This document shows positions 23,612 through 35,107 of a DNA stretch of 64,000 bases, in pieces; the first letter of the stretch is position 1, and every line of letters starts with the position of its first letter. Origin of the DNA: Hypoxylon rubiginosum (taxonomy: Eukaryota > Ascomycota > Sordariomycetes > Xylariales > Hypoxylaceae); contig CADCXA010000030.1 in the NCBI GenBank assembly GCA_902806565.1, positions 1,054,001-1,118,000 of the forward strand. Direction: 5' to 3'. The translations under genes and the position numbers were made by a program. The notes under the pieces are model-generated. The model searched no databases. It was not told the origin of the DNA and saw nothing but the letters and a program-made list of their open reading frames with translations.

Positions 23612-26127
23612 CCCAGCGTCTTATACGAGAACATGACAGCACGCGCGAGGTACGCAAACAGATCTGGATCGAGAAGTTGAGCCGCGGGAACCATGAGTTG
23701 CGCGGAGTGGTTCCGGTCTCAGGCCTGGGCGACAGGCAGGACGGGTTGGCCGACTGGGCGACTTGGGCGAACGGGGCTACCTCCAGTCAAAGAATGGCGA
23801 ATGAGGGGCACGAGGGGGCCTTAGAGCCCTTAGAGGCATAAGGAGGGGGTTTTTTCTCTGTGTGACTTGAGGACTAACCCCACTCCCACTCCTCCCACTC
23901 CACTGAAGCCCACCAAACCCCATTCAGTCTTCCGCCTACTATGAGGTACGTACCTCGGAAGTACGTACTCGTCACTGTCGCTGCTAGGTACTGTCACTGC
24001 TGCTGTCACACTGTCACCACAACTCACAATCCAAACTGGAATAGTTGGCAGGCGGCCTCAGTATGTACGCTGACTCATCAGCAACTCCTAATTCGAGTTT
24101 GCTTGCATTTTCGTCTCCTTTTCCCCATTATTTTCCTACGGAGGGTGCGACAAATCACGGTATTACGGTATTATTAGCGACTAGAGATCATGATATCCGT
24201 CCTTACATTATTACACAACATAGAGTGTACATAGGCGCAAGTTTTGGACGCATCGGGAGTGGTTTACTCTCTCATGGCCTTTTATACATATATGGTCCTA
24301 TACGCGTCATTCTGCTTTTAACTTAGCCGTCTGCCGGCTGCCGGCTTTTGGAGGTGACTTGCGTCTGGTAGGCGACTCGCGTTGTCGCATCACGGGGAAA
24401 CCCACCTCCCCTTTTGATCGGAGGTGCAACGTCTCGGAGGGAGCCTGATAAACGAGCTGCCTTCTTCGTCCCGTAGATAATGTACCCAAGGTAGTTTTCG
24501 ACGTTGGAGTAGTAGAGCACAAACATAATATAACACTAGTCTCCCTTTGGATGACCGGAGCCGGTGGGAATAGAAGCAACTTCGTGCGAATTGTCATTAT
24601 GAGGTAGACTTTGGAGTAACTTGGGATCTAAGTTGCTCCGTCGATACCTACTTACTTACCTACCTCACGCCTACTACCCCTCGGTATGTCTGACGGGCTT
24701 AGTCTGCGGTGTGGACGTCCTGATGATTAATGCCGGGCGTTGCGTATATCCGTTGCATTAGTTGATTATACAGGACAAGAGGTTGAGAGGTGCATACGTA
24801 GGTAACTATCATAATTATCTTGCTGACAGGCTCAACAATTTATTCGGATTAGGTAGGCTTGTCAAGCGAGCTTGTGGGTGACTAACTGTTGCCCTATTCG
24901 AAGCTTCTTTCTTACTAGATTTGACCTCTTGTAACATTAGGTCTATATTGAGCCTTTTAAAGATACTGTATCTGATGATGTTACTTAGAATCTACTCAAG
25001 TTGTCGTCTTACCCTTGTGCTTGCCTAGGTCGCTTACGTGATGTTAAACCCCTTATTTCTCCCCCTTTGGTGAGGGTTTATTGTAATGGTTAATTAGCAT
25101 TAAGCAACTCAGTTGGATATATCTCACGGGTATAGAAAAGCCAGTACGATATCGGTGACGCTACTACTAGGAATTTTATGTATATCGTAGAAAAGGAGGT
25201 CATTTCTCAGCGTTAACTCATATATTATCAAGATTCTGAGCTGCATGAGTCTACGGCGAGTAGAATTGATTAACTCAAGCAAACTCTCATCTGTCTTTTC
25301 CCACGTGGCGTTTGGCATGTCTAAAAGGTTATAATCTAGAATAGGGGGGGTGCTTAAGTTTAGATAGATAGAGACTAAGAAAAGAGGATGACAAGAAAGC
25401 AAGCTTCCTCGCCAGTAAATCCATACGATGATCTCGCTAGAAAGTGTTGCTACTTATGAGATGACATGTACACTAAAGCAGAGACACTGGGAGTTTCGTG
25501 GAATGTAGCAAGCTGGAGTGGTCTTAAGCTTTGACAAGACAACAGCAACTTCAACACGGTCACCCACGTCCCTCCAAGATACTTGACCACGAACTCGTGT
25601 AGACTCCCATAGACTCAGGCTTGGATTGTCTAGGTACTCAGTCATGGATTCACCAGTCACTGCCCACGAACAGCTGGACGAGAGGTTTCCTTTCCAAGTA
25701 GATCAACAAATACACATGTGTCCATGGTTTGCTGATAGAACTGTGCCTTTCTGTTTCCGCCGAGATGGAGTTTGAAACCCATTTGCTGTGTCGTTTGTCT
25801 CTGATTCAATAAGAATCAACCTGGCTTGAGCCAAACACGGGCAATAGCCGTTAGCCATATAAAGTGACCGATATCTTCTAGCAAGATAGGGGTTCTCATC
25901 ATCGGCAAAGTCGATTTCCCATCCAGCAACTTCTCGCTTGTTGGTTTCTTTTTAGAAGAAACAAGCCTCAGTAAACCCTCTTTCTTCCATTCGCTTTTTT
26001 ATCAGTCTTCGTATTCTTGCTCGTAACGCCCACTTCTCGAAACCTCACAAAACCTCGAACCTCAAACCTCGAGCCCGCTCGAGGAGGGAGAGAAAACGAT
26101 GCAGCGCTCCGAACGGTTCATGAGTGT
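23612..26127. other. Intergenic region
   Basis: About 2.5 kb without a supportable gene. Short frames at 24307-24597 and 25124-25402 on the minus strand have no family features or splice partners. The last 150 bases before 26128 are C/T-rich, as expected for a fungal promoter and leader. Confidence 0.5.
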
Positions 26128-27155
26128 ATGTATCTGCCCGTGTTTATCGTAGTGTTGGCGGCCGGACTTCTCGGCGCCCTCTCCGTCAACGTCTTCCGTT
26201 TCTCGAGACGGAAAACTAGCCGGCGGGCTCGAGGCCAAGCGGCTGGGAAAGAGGTGTGGCCGTCCTCGCCTTTTTTCGATCTCTAACCTAATGTCTCTCC
26301 ACACCTTACAGGAGACCCTAGGCCGGAACATATTCACCGCGGCGGAGCTCGACGCGACAACTTACGCCTCCCCCTACTCCTCCGTGCAGCACCAGCAGCA
26401 GCTGCGCCCGCTGCGCTCGGCCCTGATGCTGGCGCGCGACGACGCCTTCGACCTCGCCCGCCAGTTCGACGCCCTGTGCCGCTCGCTGGACGACGAGGCG
26501 CGGCGGCTGGGGCTGCAGCCCGAGGTGGGCCGGAGGGAAGAGGTGCCGGCGCGCGGCCCCTGGGTGTTCTGCCGCGAGCTGGACAAGCTGACGGGCGTGG
26601 CCGCGGAGCTGCGGGATAGGGTGCGCCGGCTGGCGGGTGCGGACGGCGAGGGGGCCGGTACTGACGCCGGCGCTGGCGCTGGTACTGGCGAGGGTAAGAC
26701 GGCGGCGGCGGCGGCGGCGGTGGCTCCCCGGGGCTCGGATGCGACAAGTCCTTGCGTGAAGTCGAACGCCGCCGTGTGTCAGCGAAGCCCTCGTGGTAGC
26801 GGCGGCGACGGCGGCAGTGGTAGTGGTTCCGGTAACGTCCTCAGCGGACGCGCGGCGGAGCGCATGGAGACGGATCCCCAGGCCGTACGAGAGTCGATGG
26901 AGTCGTCCTCGTCCTCGTCCGAAGCGGTCAGTAGCATAAGTCCTTAAACCCCCCACTTCCCCTCCCCTTCCCCCCAACCTCTCCTAATCTCTTAAGCTTA
27001 GCACGTTTCGTCTTGGTATTTTGAAAGGCGGGTAAGCAACTAACGAGTATGTGTAGGAATGGAGTGATAAGGGTCAGGAGTGGCCCAGGCCGAAGGACCC
27101 GATGAGCGAGTGGGCGGATTTGGGCGACGAGGGCGGCGCCGAAGATTCGAGTTGA
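26128..27155 (+). CDS. Unrecognised membrane-anchored protein, three exons
   Basis: I do not recognise this family. Three exons, 26128-26253, 26312-26926 and 27057-27155, all join in phase 0 and give 279 aa. The N-terminus MYLPVFIVVLAAGLLGALSV is a single membrane segment followed at once by a basic stretch (RFSRRKTSRRARG), typical of a signal anchor with a cytosolic body. A helical region follows (LRSALMLARDDAFDLARQFD; PWVFCRELDKLTGVAAELRD), then a Gly/Ala/Ser-rich low-complexity region. The tail is Trp-rich and acidic (EWSDKGQEWPRPKDPMSEW then ADLGDEGG). Intron 1 has a GTGTGG donor with CTAAC branch. Intron 2 (130 nt) has a GTCAGT donor, and a clear CTAAC branch ahead of GTGTAG. The conserved-looking tail would be lost if intron 2 were missed. 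Exon 2 is very GC-rich. Confidence 0.65.
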
Positions 27156-27778
27156 AGTTTGAGTTCCTGAGTTGTCGATAAAAGGCGTTTGTTCTTATGC
27201 AAGTTCGGTCTGAGTGGTTCGTCTGCTAAGAGTTGTTATTAACGTAAACGGGGGTTTATAACATTGGTGAAGTTGGATGTACCCCTATAATTTCGGTGCT
27301 CGGAATTTTGATGCCAGGTAAAAAGTACCTACTAGATATGTCTGGGGCAGCTATGTTGTTCTCTGCAGGGACGAGAGCCTTGCGAATATTCAAGATGGAT
27401 AGCTTTAATTAGAGGTAATCCCGAATTCAAAGGAATCAGTATATTTTCAAACCTCGATCCTCTGCTTCGCCACCGACACAGTAATTCACTTATGGTGCGC
27501 TGCCTCTGGGAAAGGAGATAACCCGGGGCTGATGTAGATACCATATTATTCTTTCTACCTATCAGCCTATCAATTCTTTCCTGTACAGTACGCCATCCAA
27601 AATGTAAACCGTGGAATTACACAGCTACCTTGTTTACCCACGAATAAAGAAAGAAAATGCGCTGGGCCCCGTTGTATGAAGTACTGTACCTATTTTTACA
27701 TTTTGTATCTCGTATTCCTTTTTCTTTCCTTCCTTCTTTCCTACTTTCTGCACTCTTCGCTCGTCTTATATCCCTCCC
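27156..27778. other. Convergent 3' intergenic region
   Basis: Lies between the unrecognised plus-strand gene and the NPC1 stop. T/C-rich near 27700-27780. Nothing else seen. Confidence 0.5.
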
Positions 27779-30700
27779 TCACTCGTCATCTGAGTCAGAG
27801 TCACTCAGGTCGTCCGGGACGAGGGCCCTGTAGCGCCTGCTAGCGAGGTCCTCGACGAGGCCACCCTCGCTCTCGGGGTCGACGTACCCCTCGCCGCCGA
27901 GGAGCGAGAGGGCGACGGGGAGGAAAACAAGTGCGTGGGAGGCGGCGAAGACCACGAGGGCGAGCCAGACGCGGAAGTAGTAGATCTCGAAGATCTTGGA
28001 CCGCGTGAAGGCGAGCACGCAGACGCCGAGCAGCTTGGTCACGGTGATGCCGCTGAAGACGGACCCGCCCACGTTAACGAGGGCTGTCCACGCGCGCGCG
28101 TCGCGGCCGCGGAACCGGTTCTTGGCGCGCTCCATGACGGAGCCCGACGGGAACATGAAGGCGCGGGCGATGTGGGCGCAGAACTCGACTGCGATGCCCA
28201 CGCAGATGATTAGGTTGACTAGCGACACAGCGTTAAGCGACACATCGAAGGCTGCCATAGCGCCGATGATGTCTATGACTATCATAAGGACCGTCAAAGT
28301 GACGATGAGCGCGGTGACGACGGAACCCAGAAGGACGGAGCCTACGGCGAAGATGATGGCTAACGCGGAGCCAAGGAGAGCGGCGGTGAGGTTAATAATG
28401 CTCGCGTATTGGTCAAAGAAGATGTAGAATACACTGTAGGGGAAGATTTCAATCCCTGTATTCGCACTGACGTCGTTGGCAATGCGGCGAGCTGACGCAT
28501 ATGCGTTAATAAAGTCATCCTGGCTGCGCAAAGGCTTATGCATAGTCCGAAAATGACTCGCGGGGACGTTGAGTCTTTCGGCATCCACGACCACAGCGTT
28601 GCTGTACGAGGCCTGGCCAGCCAGTGGGCATGCGTCCGTGGTCGGTGACTGTAGATACTTCTCTAGGTAGTGGATAAACTCGTCACCCTCGGGCATGCCA
28701 TGAAGAGTGATATTCCAAGATGGATCACGGTTAGCAAAGCAGACGTTGCGATCCTCTTTGCAGCAGCTCTCAAAATCCGGATTAAGCCAGAGCATAAAGT
28801 CGTCAATCCAACTAGCCGTCGGGGACGATATATAGGAAACATCGGGTCGCTTCCGCTCTTGCTCGAGCACGTTCGTAAGGGATAATTGCTCGCATGTCGT
28901 AAAGCGTGAGCAAATGTCTCTTTGGCTGTCGCGCGCCGTTGCGTTCAAGTTTTTGGTTACAAAGTATACAGGCGGGCCGGTATCTAGGTATTTATACATG
29001 TCGTTGAAATAATCAATAAGATAGGAATCGTCGGGTAGAGCAACTCGCTGGTCCAAGCCAAGCTGGACGTACGGAATCAAAGCAACGCCAGCGGCAAGAA
29101 GGCCGAGGAAGAAGGCGACTATGAGGACCTTGACCTTCTTCCCAAGCAGGGCAGGGGCATAATACTTTCGAATAAACTGCTGCAACCAGGACTCGTCTGG
29201 TATATCATACGGACGAGGGCCACCGGGACCATTGCTGCTGCTCAGGTGAACGCGGGCCGCTCTGACCTGAACGCAGGGGAAACAATCGGCTCTGTGATCT
29301 TCGGTCCGCATCTGGTTATATGATAAGATGGAAATAAAGAGCGTCATCTGTAAGAGCGCATTTATGAACACCGCACCCGCGGCATAGATGGCGAAGTTCC
29401 TGACGGCGGGCATTCCGACAAATGCACCAAGAGCAAAAGATACGGTTTCTGTAATGGCTGAGAAAAGGATAGACGGGCCCATTCGCCCAAGTGCCCTGGC
29501 TATCCTCTCTTCCACCATGGCATCGGGATGACTTAGATTGACCCGCTCAAACTCGTGGACGATTAAGAAGATATTGTCCACTCCGACAGCCAATACGATG
29601 AAGGGAATAACCTCGGCGATAATGAGCGTAGCTTTGATCCCCGCCCAGGAGAAAAGCCCGATAGAAGAGGTGATTGACATCAAGACAATCAAAATACCCA
29701 CGAGGCCAAGCGTGAATTTGCTCTGGACCAACGCGACAGCTGGGTTCCTAACTAGCTCGCGGATAGTCATACTACTCGAGCCCAAGGCAATGGATGCATA
29801 GACGAACATAACGAGGTAGCTGATTACAATGATTGTCGCATCGGAGTTTGTAGACTTGTTCAGCTCTTCCTCCAGACTGACTTCGGTAGAGAAAGAGAGG
29901 CGTAGGCCCCGATCTGATGCTTCCTTTTGAGCGTCCAGAAGCCGGGTTTTCAAGGACTGCTCCCAGTCCATAGCGTGATCAAGCTCCGGACTACCTTCGG
30001 GGTGATTGTTGACCACCCATGTTACCGTGAAAGCCCGCGCTTCAGTAATATTTTCGATGTTGTCGTAGCCTCCCAGTATCATGTTCGGCTCTATCGGTTG
30101 CCCGAAGTCGGGACGGCAATTCACTGGAGATTCCACACACTCCTTGAATTGAGATTTCCAATCCTTCGTACCGTCGAAGTATACGGTTGGAGACTGCACG
30201 ACACATGCGGGACCGATGGGCTTCAAGCATACGTCTTGGAAGGTAGTGCCAAAGCTTTCGCCCTTGAGCGTCTTAACACTGGCCTCTACACCCGCCCACC
30301 ACGTGAGAGTCTCGTAACTAAGGACTGGGCCAGGCCCAGACGGCTGGGTGTCGTTGACTAAGAAGACCTTCTGTGCGCGATAGAAGGCGCCGAAATTCTC
30401 GTCGAAGAATGCCTTCTCCTGAGCTGCGGCCGAATCCGGAGCCACCCACAATCTTGCCGGCTCCCTCTCGACATCGAACTTGATCCAACCGATGCTCAGA
30501 ACGACGACTACTAATAGACTGGCAGATATGGTTATGGCTGGGAATCTCGCGCAAAGATGGCCCAGCTTGCTGAAGGTGGTATCACACCAAGTATTAATGC
30601 GGTAGTTTTTCTGAGGTCGGTCGAACATAGCAGGGTTCCTAATAAGATCCCCTTCATCTTCATCGTCGCTCGGCTCTGCGCCTTGCAGCAGATGAAGTCG

Positions 30701-31738
30701 TTCACTCCGCCGTTGCGCATGCTTCATCCAAGCAACATGGCCAGCGAGGGCGAGGATGAGCGTCAAAATCAATACTCCATAGGTGAATATCGAGGCGAAC
30801 GTCAGGCAAGGAAGCACGCCAACCCGACAAGATCCGGCCTGCTTCACAGCCGGCAGTTCCGGACACACGGCGGGACAATCGACACAAGAGCATCGGAAAT
30901 TAGGATCTTCGTCGTTGCACTTCTTGGGCTTCATATCCCTCGGTCCCATGTCCGGTTCGGAATAGTCGACGGGAAAGTTGATTTGGAAGGGTGATCCGAT
31001 CACCTTCTCGTCGCCGAGGAATTTTAGGAGCTGAGTGTAGTTCTTTGCGCCGCCGCCGATGAAATCCATAGCTCTGGAGTTGGACGCACCGAACTTGACC
31101 TCCTTGCAGCTGTCGTAGAAGCCCTCGCCGTATTCTTTGGAGATGAGCTGATCCACCTCCCCAACCATCGTCTTCCCATTCTTCTCGATCGTCTTGGTCA
31201 CGTTGATGAATAGCGACTGGTCTGGGGAGCAGCTGAAGGAGCAGAATAAGTTGTAGAAATTCTCCTTGCAGGCGGGACAGGAGCCGATGATCTGGTTCGG
31301 GGTGGAGAGTTCGGATTTGAGGGCGGCGAGCTATGTGACTATTAGCAAGCACGTTTTTGAACCGATCCTAAACCTGTATCTATGTATCTATGTTTCCATG
31401 TAGCTATGCTGCCTATATTATGGCATTCGTAGGCTCAATACGACATTCGTAGGCTCGGATGCGCAATACAAACGTACCTGGTCAGAACTGCAGCAGACCT
31501 TACTGTCCTTCCATTTCGGACCGCATACTGCTTCGAGTTCTTGGGCGAAGCTCGGATCGGGTGTGGTAGCTAATCCGTTATCTACACAGGGTAACTGTTT
31601 GCCGAAGAAGCTCTTCTTGCCGCAGTGACCTCGCATGGCGCAACGGCCGAGTTCGTGTTTTGGGGTATAGAGCTCATCTGCCGCGACACTGCTGACTAGC
31701 AGCAAGGCGCCGACGACGAGCTGGGATATTAGACCCAT
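27779..31738 (-). CDS. NCR1: Niemann-Pick C1 sterol transporter (Ncr1)
   Basis: Two exons, 31478-31738 and 27779-31330, give 1270 aa, the normal size of fungal NPC1. Exon 1 starts with a signal peptide (MGLISQLVVGALLLVSSVAA) followed by the Cys-rich luminal NPC1 domain (CAMRGHCGKKSFFGKQLPC), which continues into exon 2 (GSCPACKENFYNLFCSFSCS). A first internal helix, a luminal loop, and the sterol-sensing domain (from about residue 585: TIIVISYLVMFVYASIALG) follow, then a second Patched-like permease block with many membrane helices. The C-terminus is acidic (DDLSDSDSDDE). NPC1 moves sterol from the vacuole or lysosome lumen into the limiting membrane, taking it from NPC2. The intron is 147 nt with a GTACGT donor. 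Confidence 0.95.
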
Positions 31739-32434
31739 GGCGATGCTCCGCGGGTTGATGCGATAGAATGACTGATTACACCATGGACGTGAGGTATTTG
31801 TGGATGCTAGTAATAGATGAATGAAGGTGTAAGAATTAGAATTAGAGCGAGTGGATGATGACGAGGACGAGAAAGGGAGCTACTGCAGGTTCCTAGGATG
31901 GTAGGTGTATGGGTGTATCGCGTGAGTTGTCCTGCGTCATCAAATGATAGCGAATGATAGGCCCCGAGGCCCCGTACTCCAGGCCCATGTAACCTTCGGG
32001 CCTGGGTCCTGCGTCAGCTTGGCGTGTTATGCTATGCTATGCTATGCTAGGTCGAACACTAAACTTAACTCTGAGTGGCTGTTTTCGTTCTAAGAATGTA
32101 CCAGTATTTTAGGGTATGCCATATGCTATTGCACAATATCATCACACTCTGAACTATAAAGCATTTCTCTAATTTCTCTAATTATATGATACTGAGTGTA
32201 AACTACATGTACTCATTGCTTTAGTATGTTCCTTAGATATTGCTCTAGAAGCATTTAATCTTGGAATTAAGCTAACAAAAAAGGGGGCGTGGCTTAGTTA
32301 GTTCTAAAGTTACAGAACACTGGTTTCTAAACCAATTCACTGTCAAACGAGGTATGAGTTTAACATGTTGAATTCTATATTTTCCCTCAATAGATACTAG
32401 ACACTTGAGTATGGTATAAAAGAAGATATCAATA
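31739..32434. other. Intergenic region with TATGC microsatellite
   Basis: Promoter side of NPC1 and 3' side of the flavoprotein gene. A short tandem repeat of TATGC (about four to five units) lies at 32028-32050. A small frame at 32272-32460 has no support. Confidence 0.55.
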
Positions 32435-34423
32435 CTAATACTCAAAGCTCTCATACGCAACCTCTTCGCCCCCTGTCCATTTAAGCAAGGTCTTCATCAT
32501 TTCCGGTCCCGTGCAGCAGTAGTATTTTCTGCTACCCTTCTCTCCCTCCGCCAGCACGTCACCAGCCCCTATCCTCCTCTCCAATACTTCAGCGCCCAGC
32601 CCCCGAACCGTAGCTATCATAGCCCTCCCCTCCACGCCCACTTCTCCCGTAACAAAGAGTTTAGTGACGTCCCCTAAACCACGGGTCCGTTCCAGTACGT
32701 CGACCGCGAGCGGGAGGTCCTCGCCCTTTAGACTCCACAGCACCCTGAGCTCCCTTCCCCCGTCCGCGGCTAGGACGCCGGCGGCCTGCGCCATCAGCGG
32801 CGTGATCCCCACGCCCGCCGCGATGAACACTTGCACACCCCCTTTCCCTTTCCCGTCCCCCGCGGCCAACAGAAACCCCTCCGCGCCGCCGAACCCGAGC
32901 ACCGGGATCTCGAGCGGCACCCTCGTGTTCCATCGCTCCAGCAGCCCCGTCGCCGGCCCGTGCCTCCGGACCGTGATCTCGAACTCGGGCTCCACGCCGT
33001 CCCTAATGAACCCGGTACCCGTCGTCCCGTCTGCGACCATGGCCTCCGGATCAATAGGTCGGCTCACGGTAAACGTGCGCACGAAGTCGTCGTTCAGGCT
33101 CTGCGGGTCGTCGTCCCGCATGTGCGAGTAGCCCGCGTCCAGCTCGCCCGCGAAGTCCAGCGTCACGTGGTGCCCGGGCCGCCACGCCCGCAGTCTCTTC
33201 TTTTCCTGCCGAATTTTGAACACGTACCGCGAGATCGTCGGCGTGAGCCTCTCCCGCCGGACCAGCGTCGCCGTCGCCACTCCGCCACCACCACCACTCA
33301 CCGGCGGTTCCGCGCCTGGAGCTTCTTCTTCTTCTTCTTTTTCGGCGGCTAGTCGCCGCACCGCCGGGTTGTACGGCGAGTAGTCGACGACGGCGCCGCG
33401 GAACGGCAGCCCGTCCCGCACGAGCCGCGCCTCCGCCACGTCGACGCGCACGGCCAGCTTCGCCCGCGGCATGCACGCCGCCGCCGCCGCGCCGGCCAGC
33501 ACCGTCGCGCGCCCCGTCAGGTACAGCACGTCGCCCGACGCGAAGTCCGGGAACACGAGGCCGGCCAGCGGGTCCGTGTGCAGGTTGCCGAGGGTCTGGT
33601 ACAGCCGGTTCCCGGAAAACTCGGGGAAGACCAGCGTTGTCGTCGTCGTCGCGCTTCCTCCTCCTCCTTCTTCTTCTACTTGTCCGTTCCGCAGCACGCG
33701 CACGAACCCCGGTGCCCCGCCGCGGTGGTTCACGTCCATGCTGCGGGAGGCGCCGCTGTGCTTGCTGGCGATGAAGAACAGGTCCGCCCTAGCAATTAGG
33801 TCGAGCGCGGCCTGCGGTAGTGGGATGCCCGCAGCTCCTTCGCTCACGAGCTGCGGCTTCGGTATATGTGGTGTGATGCGTTTCTTATTCAGATACTTGG
33901 GGCAGTTTCCCAACGACTCCTCGACGCGCATTGCGAGCTGCAGGTCGGCGAGGCCGGGCTCGGTGCGTGTGGCGGTGCCGACGGCCATGCGTCCCGCGAT
34001 CTTGACGCGGTCGCGCGTCGCGAGATCGATCGAGAGGCCCGCCATGAGCTTTCCTCCCCCAACCTCCTCCTCCGGCGTTACGACGGCATCGTCGATGGTC
34101 TGCCTACTTGTCTCTCCCTCTACCGCCAGTAGCTCCTGCAGTACCGGATCGTGCCTCGCGTCCGCCGTCGCGCGGACGCCGAGCACCCCCTGGGCGACGG
34201 GCTGGCAGAACCCGGCCTCGCCGCCCCAGATCGTGGCCCAAGGCCGTCCCTGCCGGTCCAAAGTGCCAAAGGCCACGAGCGGGGACTGGGCGATGCGGTA
34301 CGCTAGAGGCAGGGGAAGGCCGTAGTGCGTGGGGTTGTCCCTGTGGGGAATGCGGAGAAGGTGCTGGATGGCCTGCTCGCCCGGATGGAACTGGGACGAC
34401 TCGAGGGTGACGATTTGTGCCAT
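32435..34423 (-). CDS. Flavoprotein fusion: PNPOx-like split barrel plus ferredoxin-reductase module
   Basis: A single exon of 662 aa starting MAQIVTLESSQFHPGEQAIQ. The N-terminal half (about residues 35-340) resembles pyridoxamine-phosphate-oxidase-like FMN-binding split barrels: AYRIAQSPLVAFGTLDRQGRP, then NCPKYLNKKR and an ADLFFIASKHSG segment with DVNHRGGAPGFVRV. A Glu/Gly low-complexity linker (about 355-390) leads to a ferredoxin-NADP-reductase module: an FAD-binding RTFTVSRP (about 446), an NAD(P) loop GVGITPLMAQAAG (about 537) and a late CCTGPEMMKTLL. Related bacterial fusions often end in a 2Fe-2S ferredoxin domain; here the protein stops right after the reductase, with no Cys cluster. 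It probably moves electrons from NAD(P)H through FAD to FMN; the substrate is unknown. The lack of introns and high GC content are compatible with, but do not prove, transfer from bacteria. Confidence 0.85.
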   Translation of the reverse strand: MAQIVTLESSQFHPGEQAIQHLLRIPHRDNPTHYGLPLPLAYRIAQSPLVAFGTLDRQGRPWATIWGGEAGFCQPVAQGVLGVRATADARHDPVLQELLAVEGETSRQTIDDAVVTPEEEVGGGKLMAGLSIDLATRDRVKIAGRMAVGTATRTEPGLADLQLAMRVEESLGNCPKYLNKKRITPHIPKPQLVSEGAAGIPLPQAALDLIARADLFFIASKHSGASRSMDVNHRGGAPGFVRVLRNGQVEEEGGGGSATTTTTLVFPEFSGNRLYQTLGNLHTDPLAGLVFPDFASGDVLYLTGRATVLAGAAAAACMPRAKLAVRVDVAEARLVRDGLPFRGAVVDYSPYNPAVRRLAAEKEEEEEAPGAEPPVSGGGGGVATATLVRRERLTPTISRYVFKIRQEKKRLRAWRPGHHVTLDFAGELDAGYSHMRDDDPQSLNDDFVRTFTVSRPIDPEAMVADGTTGTGFIRDGVEPEFEITVRRHGPATGLLERWNTRVPLEIPVLGFGGAEGFLLAAGDGKGKGGVQVFIAAGVGITPLMAQAAGVLAADGGRELRVLWSLKGEDLPLAVDVLERTRGLGDVTKLFVTGEVGVEGRAMIATVRGLGAEVLERRIGAGDVLAEGEKGSRKYYCCTGPEMMKTLLKWTGGEEVAYESFEY

Positions 34424-35107
34424 TGTGTGTTGGTTTTGCTGTCTTTATCTGTTAGGAGGTAGGCATGGCATGGCATGAAGATATTTATAAGTATCTAGGT
34501 AATATCCAAATCACGACCAACACCAAGTCATAGAGACGCCATTCCCAAAATCACCTGGTTCTATGTTACTGATCGCCTTGCGTATATTTGAAATGGACGG
34601 TCACGCCGTCCGCATCCATGTCAAGCTTTATGTAATTCGTATGTGAACTATAACCTCGAGAGATTTTCATGTATAGTAATAATTGGCTGTCGTCATCAAT
34701 AATGGCGTGCGTTCTCGGTTTACAGGCTATGACAAATCACGGGCGCGCCAGCGGGTTTGGCATTCAAACCCCGAATTAGGGCGTCTGTTCAAGATGGATA
34801 AGGGCCAACCCCAAAACCGAGGAATATCCGTAATACAGAATGGCTAAAGCTACACGTGCTGCATTTATATGTCAGCAACGCAGTAGGTACATCAGGACCT
34901 TGTTCATTAAAATCATCGAATCTACCTCTAAACGCCACCTTGTATAGACACTGCTTCCTAAATAGGATAGCTTCCTAGGTCTTCCTGAACGTTTCGTGCC
35001 AACGCAATCGTAAGGAGGGACATCACCAACCATTTCCCCTTAGTGGTGTGATATTAAGGTACCCATACAACCCACCGTCTTTCCAGACCATCAATTAAGA
35101 TAGAACA
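34424..35107. other. Intergenic region
   Basis: Promoter side of the flavoprotein gene and 3' flank of the channel gene. AT-leaning, no coding frame. A short run of GCATG repeats lies near 34463-34480. Confidence 0.5.

Noticed and set aside
25124..25402. 92-aa minus-strand frame
   Set aside because: AT-rich random-looking frame with no family features.
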